64,000 nt of DNA, taken from assembly GCA_947039275.1 (NCBI GenBank), contig CAMQYL010000001.1, forward strand, positions 1-64,000, given 5' to 3'. Origin of the DNA: Amulumruptor sp947039275 (GTDB lineage: Bacteria; Bacteroidota; Bacteroidia; Bacteroidales; Muribaculaceae). Position 1 is the first letter of the stretch. Every line of letters begins with the position of its first letter. Positions 6,915-14,984 of this stretch are shown one piece after another. The notes beneath the pieces were generated by a model. It saw only the letters and a program-made list of their open reading frames with translations. It searched no databases and had not been told where the DNA came from. The translations under genes were made by a program, and so were the position numbers.

Positions 6915-7931
6915 TCAGCCCAAGAACCAAGTGTATTGCGAATCGCCATGAAGGGCGTTACATATGCCTACGGACACTTCTGTTGCGTTGACCGCACGTT
7001 GCAGATAGCTGTCGATGTAACTGCTCTTGTTGGCTTCGGTCAGGAGATTGTGGAAGTCGAACATCGAAATCGTGTTGTCCTTTATTCCGAAATTCGGATC
7101 ACCGTAGAAGTCACGGCACACGTTGTTTATCTGACTGTCGGTTATCAGGAGTTTAGGCACGTTGCGCTGATAGCGGTTTGGCAGAGCCTGATAGAGCCTC
7201 ATGCGTCCGACGATTTGAGCGAACTGCGTTTCAGTCAGGCGTGTCTGCGAAAGCGTCTGCAACAGATGAATGTCCTGCGCAGGTCGGAACGTGTAGAACA
7301 GTTCAAGCACCTGCTTGTAGAGGTCATGGAGCGACATCACTTCAAGCTGAATCTTCGCTCCCTGCCCCGTAAGCACCTGATTGGAGCAGACGTTCATTCT
7401 CCAGCCGATAAAGACGGAGAATTTCTCTGCGCCACGATTGGCACGGTAGAGATTGAGGTCGTTGTAGTTGCGCACACCGCCTATGCAGAGTTCAAGGCGT
7501 TGCCCGTCTATCGTTTCATGGATAGAGGGAATAGTGAACGCAAAGGCAAGTCGCTGATAGAACTGCGTCTTTTCCGATTCAAGGAGTTCGGAAGCACGTT
7601 TGCCGAGTGCGGAGGGTATGCGCCCACGGACGATGTGCGACACACGGATTTCCGGCTGATTGATGAGTTCACCGCTGAACACGTTGCAAGCGGCGTCATG
7701 CACGGTGTTGATGAAGTCCTGATGAGAGATTGTAAGCTCCTGATTCGCCCATGTCGGCACGACACAGTTAACGGTCAGCTCCTCGATTGAGATAGCCGAT
7801 GTGTTGGCTTCAAGGAAAGTGACGGAGGGAGCGGTGGTTACGTTGATGTCCTCAAACTGCACATCTTCTGCTACGGTGATGAGATCGTTGGTGGTGGCTG
7901 TTGCCAATGCGGTTGTGGTGATTGTTTCCAT
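6915..7931 (-). CDS. DUF3871 family protein
   Basis: A 338-residue protein matching the DUF3871 family found on Bacteroidetes mobile elements (features: FLEANT near residue 40, TISHQDFI, CIGGVRNYNDLNLYRANRG, and a C-terminal WFLG). The first 50 residues are low-complexity Thr/Ala-rich. Role unknown in the family; the context (ParB-like and helicase-like genes, divergent noncoding region) suggests replication or maintenance of the element. It has its own terminator and is transcribed away from the large noncoding region at 7932-8762. Confidence 0.8.
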   Translation of the reverse strand: METITTTALATATTNDLITVAEDVQFEDINVTTAPSVTFLEANTSAISIEELTVNCVVPTWANQELTISHQDFINTVHDAACNVFSGELINQPEIRVSHIVRGRIPSALGKRASELLESEKTQFYQRLAFAFTIPSIHETIDGQRLELCIGGVRNYNDLNLYRANRGAEKFSVFIGWRMNVCSNQVLTGQGAKIQLEVMSLHDLYKQVLELFYTFRPAQDIHLLQTLSQTRLTETQFAQIVGRMRLYQALPNRYQRNVPKLLITDSQINNVCRDFYGDPNFGIKDNTISMFDFHNLLTEANKSSYIDSYLQRAVNATEVSVGICNALHGDSQYTWFLG

Positions 7932-8762
7932 AATGGGTAAAGTGTTTATTGATTACTTGGACGATAACTGTTACCGTCAGGAAAGCAATAGCCGTCAATA
8001 TTCGGATAGGTTACATTCTCCTATATGGTGGCAGACCTGAACCCGTTTTGTTTTTCTTCCGGCATGGAGGGAGGGGAGTTTTTGAGGGTGAACTGTCGCT
8101 TGCATGGCACTCTCAAAAATTTTCAGGGGCAGTATTTCTATGGGGAGGGGGTATATTTTAAGCGTGTACCTTTTTCGCTTGGTTATCTCTTATATATGGT
8201 ATATTTGAAAAAAGTAAGTTTTGACTTTCCCGATTTTATAATTGGATTATTGTCGGATTCGGAGGAAAATTGTCAGTCGCTATTCTGACTTTAATAGGAG
8301 GTGGATTTTTAATTGGAGTGGGAGGGGGTGTTTTTATAGTCTGTATTGATGTGTCAATTTTTGCCTATCTGATTTAAAAAACAAGTTGTAAAATGATGAA
8401 AATTGTTGATTTACGGATTCTCCCGAAGTCATTTTGGACTTCCGATTTTAATGTCTATATTTGCTTATATCAAGTTGGGAATCGGGATTTTACTGTCTGA
8501 CCTCCAACATTTTTGATTTAATCATATATCCATTCATGCAAAATGGAAATAAAGCCGAAATGTCCGTGTCTCGGTTTTATTTTGCGGTTGGTGTCTGATT
8601 TTCATTCCTGATTCCCTTAGAAAAGATAGTAGATTTTGAGATTATAGGGCTGTCTATTTTTTTGTCCTGAAACACTATATAATAGATGATAGTCTGTTGA
8701 GAAAACAGACAGTAGTATTTTGCAGATGTGGATATAATGAATTTCAAAAATTTAATTGAATT
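7932..8762. other. Large noncoding region, possible origin or control region
   Basis: About 830 bp separate the divergent DUF3871 and helicase-like genes. Reading frames here lack protein character. The region has G-run clusters on the plus strand (8065-8079, 8141-8151, 8319-8332), several short inverted repeats (GTCTGTT/AACAGAC at 8692-8710) and at least one good promoter. With a helicase-like and a ParB-like gene beside it, it could be an origin of replication or transfer of the excised element. That role is inference only. Confidence 0.4.
8433..8463 (+). promoter_or_regulatory. Bacteroidetes-type promoter, 300 bp upstream of the helicase-like gene
   Basis: TTTG (8433-8436), a 19-bp spacer and TATATTTG (8456-8463) match the TTTG-N19-21-TAnnTTTG consensus of Bacteroidetes primary-sigma promoters. 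Transcription would start near 8470, giving a 5' leader of about 290 nt before ATG 8763, or a separate small RNA. Confidence 0.55.
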
Positions 8763-10568
8763 ATGGCAGTAAAATATGTGCCTGAAAATGTAACGTTCCT
8801 AAATAATTGGAACGGATTTGAATTGCCGAAAGGCATATTGAACAAAGGAGTTACGGGGTGTGGAGCTACCTCCGTTGCGATTGAAGATGAACACAAGACC
8901 ATTATTTGCAGTCCACGAATCAACCTGATTCTGAATAAGCATGAACAGTATGCCGGAACATTGGCAGTATATGGGAAAGTTACAGAGAATGAGATTAAAA
9001 ACTATTTGGAGCAGAAGGATAAGCCTAAGATATTGGCAACGTATGATTCTTTGCCGAAAGTTGCAAGACAGATAGCAGATAAATCGGATTGGCGTGTGGT
9101 TGTCGATGAGTACCAATATATTCTGATTGACAGCAGTTTTAAGTCTGATTGTGAGAATGATTTTATCGAGGTTTTGAAAGAATTTAACTATGTTACTTAC
9201 CTCTCTGCAACTCCGATAGCCGACAAATATATGCGACAGATAGACTATTTTAAAGATGTGCCTTACACAGAATTGAAATGGGAGAATGTGGAGCGTCCTA
9301 ATATCCAAATGATTCATGCAAAGCGTCCGATTGATTCAGCATTGGAGATTGTCAGGAATTATAAGAAAGGCATATATCCCTCTATTGGTGGTGTTAAATC
9401 AAGGGAATGTGTGATATTCCTGAATAGCGTTACAAATATTCTCAACATTATAAAACAGACTGATTTAACGCCTGATGAAGTAAACATAATAGTTGGAAGT
9501 GGCGATGATAACAACGACTTCATTATGAAGTTAGGCAAAGGCTTTGAACGAGGTAGAATCCCTTTGGAAAATGAACCACACAAGATGTTCACATTCTGCA
9601 CTTCGACAGCTTTTGCAGGGTGCGACTTCTATTCAAAATGCGCTTCTACATTCGTTATCAGCGACAACAAGAGGGTACACACTTCGATTGACATAGCCAC
9701 TGAATTAGCACAGATTGTAGGCCGTCAGCGGTTGGCTGAGAATCCATTTAGAAAGACAGTGACTTTCATCTACAACACCAATGACGGCGAAAATGATTCA
9801 GCCGGATTCCATGCCGAATTGGAAAAGAAACTGCAAGATTCCTATGAAATTGCAGAAAATAAGAACAGCATTACCAATGAGGTGTTTAGACGGTCTATTG
9901 TAGCAGAAACGCTTACAGCACAGAGAATCAACAAATATTCCGACAATTATGTGCGGTATGTGGAACAGACGGATATGTTTGTAGTGAATCATCTGGCATA
10001 TCTTAGTGATTGCTTTTCGTTTGATGTTCAGAAAGAGAATTTTGCCGATTGTCAGATTGTGGTGAGGCAGATTGAGGACAGCGGTATGAAAGTTGATGAT
10101 ATGGAGGAACGCAGTTATCGTGAGCAGTTAAACTGTATTATTAGAAAAGAAAGTTTTGAGGACAGAATGAAGCGGTATTGCGAGTATCAGCATATAAAGG
10201 AAACTAACCCGTATTTTCTTGGTGATTCCACTATGGATAAACAATATGATGACTTGTGGACTTATTATAGCAAACTTGGTGCAGACAGAATCAAGGCGTT
10301 GGGATATAAGGAAACCAAACTGAAAAACGAATTGAGAGGATATTATCTGCAAAATGATATTCGGCTGAAATTCAGGAGCATCTTCAAAGTCGGATATAGA
10401 ATGACTACTAACGATATTAAAAATAGAATGACTGCCGTGTATGCCGAATATGGCATTAAAAAGAATGGGGTAGCCTCTCATTTAGAAAGAGATTATGGTA
10501 TCAGGCTCAAACCCACGAAAATCACCATGCCTGACGGATTCAGAAAAAGCGGATATGAGTTTATATAA
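8763..10568 (+). CDS. SF2 helicase-like protein with degenerate Walker A
   Basis: A 601-residue protein laid out like a superfamily 2 helicase: Walker A position GVTGCGATS (29-37), Walker B/DEAD-like VVVDEYQ (112-118), motif III-like LSATP (147-151) and motif VI-like QIVGRQR (317-323). The invariant Walker A lysine is replaced by Ala35 (G-C-G-A-T instead of G-x-G-K-T). The C-terminal 270 residues are unassigned. It is the only plus-strand gene of the element and follows the large noncoding region. Likely a replication or origin-remodelling protein of the element, perhaps nucleotide-binding without normal ATP hydrolysis. A terminator follows. Confidence 0.75.
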   Translation: MAVKYVPENVTFLNNWNGFELPKGILNKGVTGCGATSVAIEDEHKTIICSPRINLILNKHEQYAGTLAVYGKVTENEIKNYLEQKDKPKILATYDSLPKVARQIADKSDWRVVVDEYQYILIDSSFKSDCENDFIEVLKEFNYVTYLSATPIADKYMRQIDYFKDVPYTELKWENVERPNIQMIHAKRPIDSALEIVRNYKKGIYPSIGGVKSRECVIFLNSVTNILNIIKQTDLTPDEVNIIVGSGDDNNDFIMKLGKGFERGRIPLENEPHKMFTFCTSTAFAGCDFYSKCASTFVISDNKRVHTSIDIATELAQIVGRQRLAENPFRKTVTFIYNTNDGENDSAGFHAELEKKLQDSYEIAENKNSITNEVFRRSIVAETLTAQRINKYSDNYVRYVEQTDMFVVNHLAYLSDCFSFDVQKENFADCQIVVRQIEDSGMKVDDMEERSYREQLNCIIRKESFEDRMKRYCEYQHIKETNPYFLGDSTMDKQYDDLWTYYSKLGADRIKALGYKETKLKNELRGYYLQNDIRLKFRSIFKVGYRMTTNDIKNRMTAVYAEYGIKKNGVASHLERDYGIRLKPTKITMPDGFRKSGYEFI

Positions 10569-10571
10569 GAA

Positions 10572-10607
10572 AAAGAGGGCAAGCCGTTTTGTGACGGTCT
10601 GCCCTTT
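10572..10607. terminator. Bidirectional terminator
   Basis: A strong hairpin between convergent genes: AAAGAGGGCA pairs with TGCCCTTT, with an inner GCCGT/ACGG stem. A-rich and T-rich flanks allow it to work in both directions, for the helicase-like gene and the ParB-like gene. Confidence 0.75.
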
Positions 10608-10630
10608 ATCGTTTTCAACCTTGTAGATGA

Positions 10631-11536
10631 TTAGCTTGCCATGCGTGTTTTGATTGTGGTAAATTGGTCAATCACTTTATCTTCCGTTAAATTCCCTTTT
10701 TCGTTGTACATCGCTTTACGGTCATTGGGGGTGACGGTTTCAAACACCTTAAAGGCGTAGTCATCGTTTTGTTCAGTTCTGAATCCATTAAACTGTTCTG
10801 CTAAGTAACGTTTGGCAATATCTTTCATGGAGAATCCCAGCCGTATGCAAAGATTAATGAATCTATTGCCCCTTTCTATATTGTGAGAGGGAACGATTGC
10901 CTTTGCTTTCTTAACGCCTTTTGTCTGTTTGCCCTGACAGAGTAGTGAAAGGTCTGTCTTGCTCATCGCCTTAGCGTTTCCACAGAAGATGATGTTTAGA
11001 GTACTGAGGGAAAAACCTTGTGGGTTTTCATCGCTTTTTATCAGTTCTTTGTAACGCTTAAGGAGTGCTGTTTGTTGAACATTCGCCGCCCCTCTCACAT
11101 ATTCAAGTGTTCTCCATTCTGTTTTAGTAATGTTTATTGCCGAAATGTATTCAGCGATTGTTTCTCCGTCAGCGAGAGCCACTTCGATTGCCGGAACTTG
11201 GATAGGAGTTGCATTTTCTTCTTCGTTGTAAAGAGAGGTGGCGAAAACTCTGTGCTGACCGTCAAGCACAAGATAGTAGTTTGAGGCACTTTCGGTTGTT
11301 ATAGGGTTGCCGTTGATGTCAACAAGTGCCACATCTCCGGCGGCAATAGCTTTTTCGCCCTTGATAATTTGGATGATTTCTGCCTGGCGATAGCCACGAA
11401 CTTTCATGTCGGCAAGGATAGTCTTTGCGTTTGCGAGATTCACATCTCGGTTGATGCCTTTTGCGAAAGCGGCATTGCGTACTTCGTTGTTAGCTACTAC
11501 GGAAATTTCTACGTTAGCGAATGTCTTTGTTGCCAT
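10631..11536 (-). CDS. ParB-like nuclease-domain protein
   Basis: A 301-residue protein with a ParB/Srx-like N-terminal domain: RDVNLANAKTILADM, and the signature YLVLDGQHRVFA (around residues 88-99), then PAIEV. Classical ParB binds centromere-like sites and CTP. This family on mobile elements has the fold but lacks the usual helix-turn-helix arrangement that I can recognise. A -7 box (TAATTTTG, minus strand, 11602-11609) lies upstream in an otherwise empty 120-bp gap. No parA partner is visible, so a partition role is not shown. Confidence 0.75.
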   Translation of the reverse strand: MATKTFANVEISVVANNEVRNAAFAKGINRDVNLANAKTILADMKVRGYRQAEIIQIIKGEKAIAAGDVALVDINGNPITTESASNYYLVLDGQHRVFATSLYNEEENATPIQVPAIEVALADGETIAEYISAINITKTEWRTLEYVRGAANVQQTALLKRYKELIKSDENPQGFSLSTLNIIFCGNAKAMSKTDLSLLCQGKQTKGVKKAKAIVPSHNIERGNRFINLCIRLGFSMKDIAKRYLAEQFNGFRTEQNDDYAFKVFETVTPNDRKAMYNEKGNLTEDKVIDQFTTIKTRMAS

Positions 11537-11659
11537 AATATTCTTGGCAGTCAGGGGTTAAGTCAGCCGCAACGTGCAGTCTGCTTTCCTGATTGCGGTG
11601 GCAAAATTATATCAACCCGCAATGCTGTGTAAGCGTAGAATTTTTGAGATTTTCTTACG

Positions 11660-12514
11660 CTAAATGAGAGGGCATATTGCAGGCAGCGTCATGTCCTTGT
11701 AATCTCTCATCAGTTTGTCGAAAGTGGCGTTGTTGTCTTTTGTGCAATAATCCGTGGGGTCGTCGTTTTTCATGTGGTTTAGCTCTCCCGTAAGCCAAAG
11801 CACTGATAATCCAAAATTTCTCTCTGCTTGGGTGAACGTACCTTTTTTCTGTTTTTTGTGCTTTATAGGGAGATTTCTCAATAATGTACAGATTAGAATA
11901 TAGTCAATCTCCCGTTTTGTCGGATAGATTTCTTCTGCGCCTGATTCTATGTTGCTGTTTACATAATTGGCTATGAGCGACTTTATAAATCGCTTGTTGG
12001 AGAATTTGAAATGTCTGCCACCTACCTTTATGTCAAGCTCCAACTTATCATCGGAATGCGCGTAAATTCTTGCGATAAGCCGTTTAATCCGGCTGTCTAT
12101 CATTTCGATGTTGCCACGATAAAGCCATTTATATAATTCGTTCCATAGATATAGAATAAACTCAAATGTGGCTTTTGGTGACAGTCCTAAATCTGTAATC
12201 GCTTCTTGCAGAATGTCGAAATTGTAAAATTCTTCCTCTGACAGTCCGCAATTATCCATTTTCTGACTTCGTGCGTCATAATGTCTGTATGCAAATTGTT
12301 CAGGCTCCCATATCTCACCGTCATAATCAGGGAATTGCAGGGAGTATCTGCGTATGTATTCCAACCGCTCCTTTATGTCGGCATGGTCTTGTTCAGGATA
12401 TTTCTGTAACCACGCATTGCAATAGACTTCATCTTCATATTCCGCATTTTCCCAATAATCATCAGGAAGTGAGGGGAATGTGGGACGTGTCTGTATAAAT
12501 TCTGAAATATCCAT
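11660..12514 (-). CDS. Hypothetical protein coupled to AbiH
   Basis: A 284-residue acidic soluble protein (MDISEFIQTRPTFPSLPDDYW) with a helical central part and no recognised motif. The start at 12514 is preferred because the ATG follows the AbiH stop after one base (TAATATG); an upstream start at 12538 would overlap AbiH by 23 bp. Close coupling to a defence gene makes it a candidate partner, but it could also be an independent cargo gene. Confidence 0.65.
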   Translation of the reverse strand: MDISEFIQTRPTFPSLPDDYWENAEYEDEVYCNAWLQKYPEQDHADIKERLEYIRRYSLQFPDYDGEIWEPEQFAYRHYDARSQKMDNCGLSEEEFYNFDILQEAITDLGLSPKATFEFILYLWNELYKWLYRGNIEMIDSRIKRLIARIYAHSDDKLELDIKVGGRHFKFSNKRFIKSLIANYVNSNIESGAEEIYPTKREIDYILICTLLRNLPIKHKKQKKGTFTQAERNFGLSVLWLTGELNHMKNDDPTDYCTKDNNATFDKLMRDYKDMTLPAICPLI

Positions 12515-12515
12515 A

Positions 12516-13370
12516 TTAAATTTGCTCAACATCAACAAATTTCACATCGTTAAACTGTTTAAATTCAGTCAGACTGTGGTATGTAAGAACATCAATTTGT
12601 TGCATAAGTTTATGATATCCATCTTCTTTATAATAGATAAACTCAAAAGTCTTGTTAAACTTATTCTGTGTATAAACACTACCGTCTTGGCAACTGTCTC
12701 TAAATAGTGCCTGAAAATATGTATGGTCGGTTTCTCCTAATGAGTGACCAAAAAAGATGAATCTATTTGTTTGCTTGAATAATGAGCTAAAATTAAGAGC
12801 CTTATAGTGTCGCGGATATGCTTTTCGTAGAAACACATGCTCTGGTTTTATCTCCGCTTTATCCTCTACTCCAAAAATTATATCATTTTGCGCGGCTTCT
12901 CCATGAACTTTTATCAAACTACTTTTTATTATTTCATCATCAACATAATTGTTTCGTAATAATATTTCTGTTGATTTGGTGTAGTTGAAATCTAAGATGT
13001 TGAAGCTATTGCAGGATTCAGAGATTGATTCAATTAACCTATATGCTACACTTGTTCGTTTCATTAACGAATAATCTAATTTTTCAAGATAATTTATTAA
13101 TGCGAAAATAAGTAGCTCGTAATTGAACTTAAAAGAAGCATCACTTCTTTCTAATGAATAAGTTTTAAGTTCATTCTCTATATCTATCCAATTCTGTAAT
13201 TCAAATTTGCTTTTAAGGTATTTTGCTAATTCATTTCCACGTTTTACCATATCGTCGAAATGGGTACTTTTTACAAAATCTGTATAGCTTGTTGGTAAGC
13301 CAAGATTTATGTCAAAGCCATTACCTATAACTATGCACGTATCTTTGGGCGTAATCTGTACTTTTTCCAT
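12516..13370 (-). CDS. abiH: AbiH family abortive infection protein
   Basis: A 284-residue protein with the AbiH (PF14253) signature: IVIGNGFDINLGLPTSYTDF near the N-terminus, LDFNYTKS in the middle, KVHGEA, and FFGHSLGETDHTYF in the C-terminal half. AbiH was described from lactococcal plasmids as blocking phage growth; the N-terminal motif resembles a SIR2/Rossmann-type nucleotide-binding loop. ATG at 13370 is chosen because the longer frame needs a TTG at 13376. A TAAATTTG box sits immediately upstream (13374-13381), so the message could have a very short leader. Confidence 0.85.
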   Translation of the reverse strand: MEKVQITPKDTCIVIGNGFDINLGLPTSYTDFVKSTHFDDMVKRGNELAKYLKSKFELQNWIDIENELKTYSLERSDASFKFNYELLIFALINYLEKLDYSLMKRTSVAYRLIESISESCNSFNILDFNYTKSTEILLRNNYVDDEIIKSSLIKVHGEAAQNDIIFGVEDKAEIKPEHVFLRKAYPRHYKALNFSSLFKQTNRFIFFGHSLGETDHTYFQALFRDSCQDGSVYTQNKFNKTFEFIYYKEDGYHKLMQQIDVLTYHSLTEFKQFNDVKFVDVEQI

Positions 13371-13386
13371 ATGCAAATTTACAAAG

Positions 13387-13421
13387 AAAATCCCGCTAAT
13401 CGTATAGACTGACGGGATTTT
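13387..13421 (-). terminator. Terminator after the integrase gene
   Basis: AAAATCCCG (13387-13395) pairs perfectly with CGGGATTTT (13413-13421). It lies directly after the integrase stop and before abiH, so it should separate the two transcripts. Confidence 0.75.
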
Positions 13422-13426
13422 CTGAA

Positions 13427-14632
13427 TTAGAGTAGAGATTTCAGGGCGTTATCCACTTGTTCATTGTCGAAGCTGTCAAGGTAAATCTGCGTAACTCGTT
13501 CAGAACTATGCCCCATAATCTCACGGATTACAGCTGTTGACACTCCGGCACGTTTCATCACTGTTGCCTGACTATGCCGTGCTACATAGGTTGTTAGGGT
13601 GATAGGAATGTCTAATTTTTTTCCAATGAGTTTAAGGCGTTTGTTTATCTTTGCCATTACCTTGTGTATTCTGAACTTCTTTTGAGCCTCCGTTTGGTGG
13701 AGGTCGGAAAATATTGGGAATAGATAAGAGCTGTCAGGATTGCGATATTTCTCTATCAGACCTTTGGCTTTTGGCTGTAACGGAATTTTTATCAATTTGC
13801 CCGTTTTCTGTCGCTTGTAAATCAACTTGTCAGCGATGATGTTGCTTTCTGTCAGATTCGCGATGTCGGTCAGGTTTATTCCTCCTGAATAGTAGGTGAA
13901 CGCAAAGATGTCGATTGCGAACCGCATATATGCGTCTGTCGGCGTAAAATTCAGGATTCTGTCAACATCATTTTTTGATAATGCTCGCTTTGCCGTTTCT
14001 TCATGTAGTTTGGACACCTTGAATGATTTGAACGGATATAGTTCTTCCTTAACAGCCTTTTCCTCTATTGCGATATTATAGAGGACTCGCAACGTGCGGA
14101 AATGGATTCCAATTGTGTTCTGTGCCGCACCTCGGCTTCTGAGCCATGATTCGTAACGCTTCAACCAAGCAACATCAATTTCTGCAAACGGGATATTCAG
14201 ATGTCGGTTGAAATTGATTAACGAATTGTAAACGTAACGTACAGATAGCATATAGCCGCGCCGTTTCTCGTTTTCAAGTCTTTGCAGATACTCCTGAAAG
14301 ATTTCGTTGACCGTTTTTCGGACACTGAGATTCCCGCCATCTACTTTATCCACAAGTGATGATGAGGTGAAATCCTGATTTGTCGCACGAAGTTCAATAA
14401 TTGTAGAATTATAGGCTTTCAGTTTTTCAGCGATTATCAATTCTATGTACTCTCTATTAGGACAGTCAGCTTTCGGCTGATTTTTTGAAAAGTCCCAATG
14501 TTCAGGATTTAGAGATATGCCAAGACTGACATATCTACGCTTCCTGTCTTTTGTTACCCTCAACATTAGAGGAGATTCGTTGTTACTCAGCACTTTTGAC
14601 TTGTAACAAACTACGTTTACTGTGGTTGACAC
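13427..14632 (-). CDS. int: Tyrosine recombinase (integrase), Bacteroidetes type
   Basis: A 401-residue integrase with an N-terminal arm-binding domain (about 1-95), a SAM-like core-binding domain (about 105-205) and a catalytic domain. Catalytic residues seen: Lys276 (QKTGK), Arg352 (TYVARHS), His375 (EIMGHSS) and Tyr384 (TQIYLDSF). The first Arg of the R-K-H-R-H-Y set is not seen: the segment is YYSGGINLTDIANL, where relatives with TRGMSFVD have Arg at the position of Gly250. Translation starts at GTG (14632). The arm-site pair 14633-14653 abuts the start, so binding could also repress expression. It should catalyse integration and excision at the tRNA(CAU) site. Confidence 0.93.
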   Translation of the reverse strand: MSTTVNVVCYKSKVLSNNESPLMLRVTKDRKRRYVSLGISLNPEHWDFSKNQPKADCPNREYIELIIAEKLKAYNSTIIELRATNQDFTSSSLVDKVDGGNLSVRKTVNEIFQEYLQRLENEKRRGYMLSVRYVYNSLINFNRHLNIPFAEIDVAWLKRYESWLRSRGAAQNTIGIHFRTLRVLYNIAIEEKAVKEELYPFKSFKVSKLHEETAKRALSKNDVDRILNFTPTDAYMRFAIDIFAFTYYSGGINLTDIANLTESNIIADKLIYKRQKTGKLIKIPLQPKAKGLIEKYRNPDSSYLFPIFSDLHQTEAQKKFRIHKVMAKINKRLKLIGKKLDIPITLTTYVARHSQATVMKRAGVSTAVIREIMGHSSERVTQIYLDSFDNEQVDNALKSLL

Positions 14633-14653
14633 GGTTTACACGATGGTTTACAC
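14633..14653 (+). promoter_or_regulatory. Right-end repeat pair, probable integrase arm sites
   Basis: GGTTTACAC occurs at 14633-14641 and 14645-14653, 12 bp apart, the same arrangement as 314-334 at the other end. It lies between the integrase start codon and attR. Confidence 0.65.
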
Positions 14654-14681
14654 AGTCTGCGTAAATTGAGGCATATCGGCA

Positions 14682-14777
14682 ATAAAAAAAGTAGTCAGCA
14701 ATTAGCTAACTACTTGATTTTAAGTGGTCCCACTTGGGCTTGAACCAAGGACTCCCTGATTATGAGTCAGGTGCTCT
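14682..14777. other. attR of the integrated element (right direct repeat)
   Basis: 14724-14777 is the exact 54-bp counterpart of 142-195. The flanking hairpin (AGTAGTCAGCAA...TTAGCTAACTACT, from about 14690) is an imperfect copy of the one at attL. The tRNA at this end is whole: its 5' part is native chromosome and its 3' part comes from the element. Confidence 0.85.
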
Positions 14778-14798
14778 GACCAACTGAGCTATAGGACC
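14725..14798 (-). tRNA. tRNA with CAU anticodon (Met or lysidine-modified Ile)
   Basis: Clover-leaf with acceptor GGTCCTA/TGGGACC and a CAU anticodon in CTGACTCATAATCAG. T-loop GTTCAAGCC is normal, and no CCA is encoded. It is the integration target of the element and was regenerated by it. A second CAU tRNA lies at 56991-57064. One of the two is probably tRNA-Met and the other may be tRNA-Ile2; the sequence alone does not decide this for me. Confidence 0.95.
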
Positions 14799-14815
14799 GC
14801 GCCGTAAAGGCAGTA

Positions 14816-14845
14816 CAAAATTACAAAAATATTTTTAATTACAAA
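14816..14845 (-). promoter_or_regulatory. tRNA(CAU) promoter
   Basis: On the minus strand, TTTG (14842-14845) and TAATTTTG (14816-14823) with an 18-bp spacer stand just upstream of the tRNA, on the chromosomal side. The element therefore left the native promoter attached to the restored tRNA. Confidence 0.5.
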
Positions 14846-14984
14846 AGGTGTTGCGTAAATTTGCATCGCTTCTGTCGGTTTATTTTGCAGTATAGTTTGG
14901 TTACTTTCTGCTAATCAGGCGGTTGTATTGTTCTTTTATTCAGAGTATTTTTTGCTTTTATACCTTATTCTTACTTCGATGCTT

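Noticed and set aside
6879..7790. 303-codon plus-strand ORF
   Set aside because: It is antisense to the well-supported DUF3871 gene and its translation has no protein-like motifs.
7949..8288. Small plus-strand ORFs in the noncoding region of the element
   Set aside because: They overlap one another in different frames, have low-complexity translations and no start signals.
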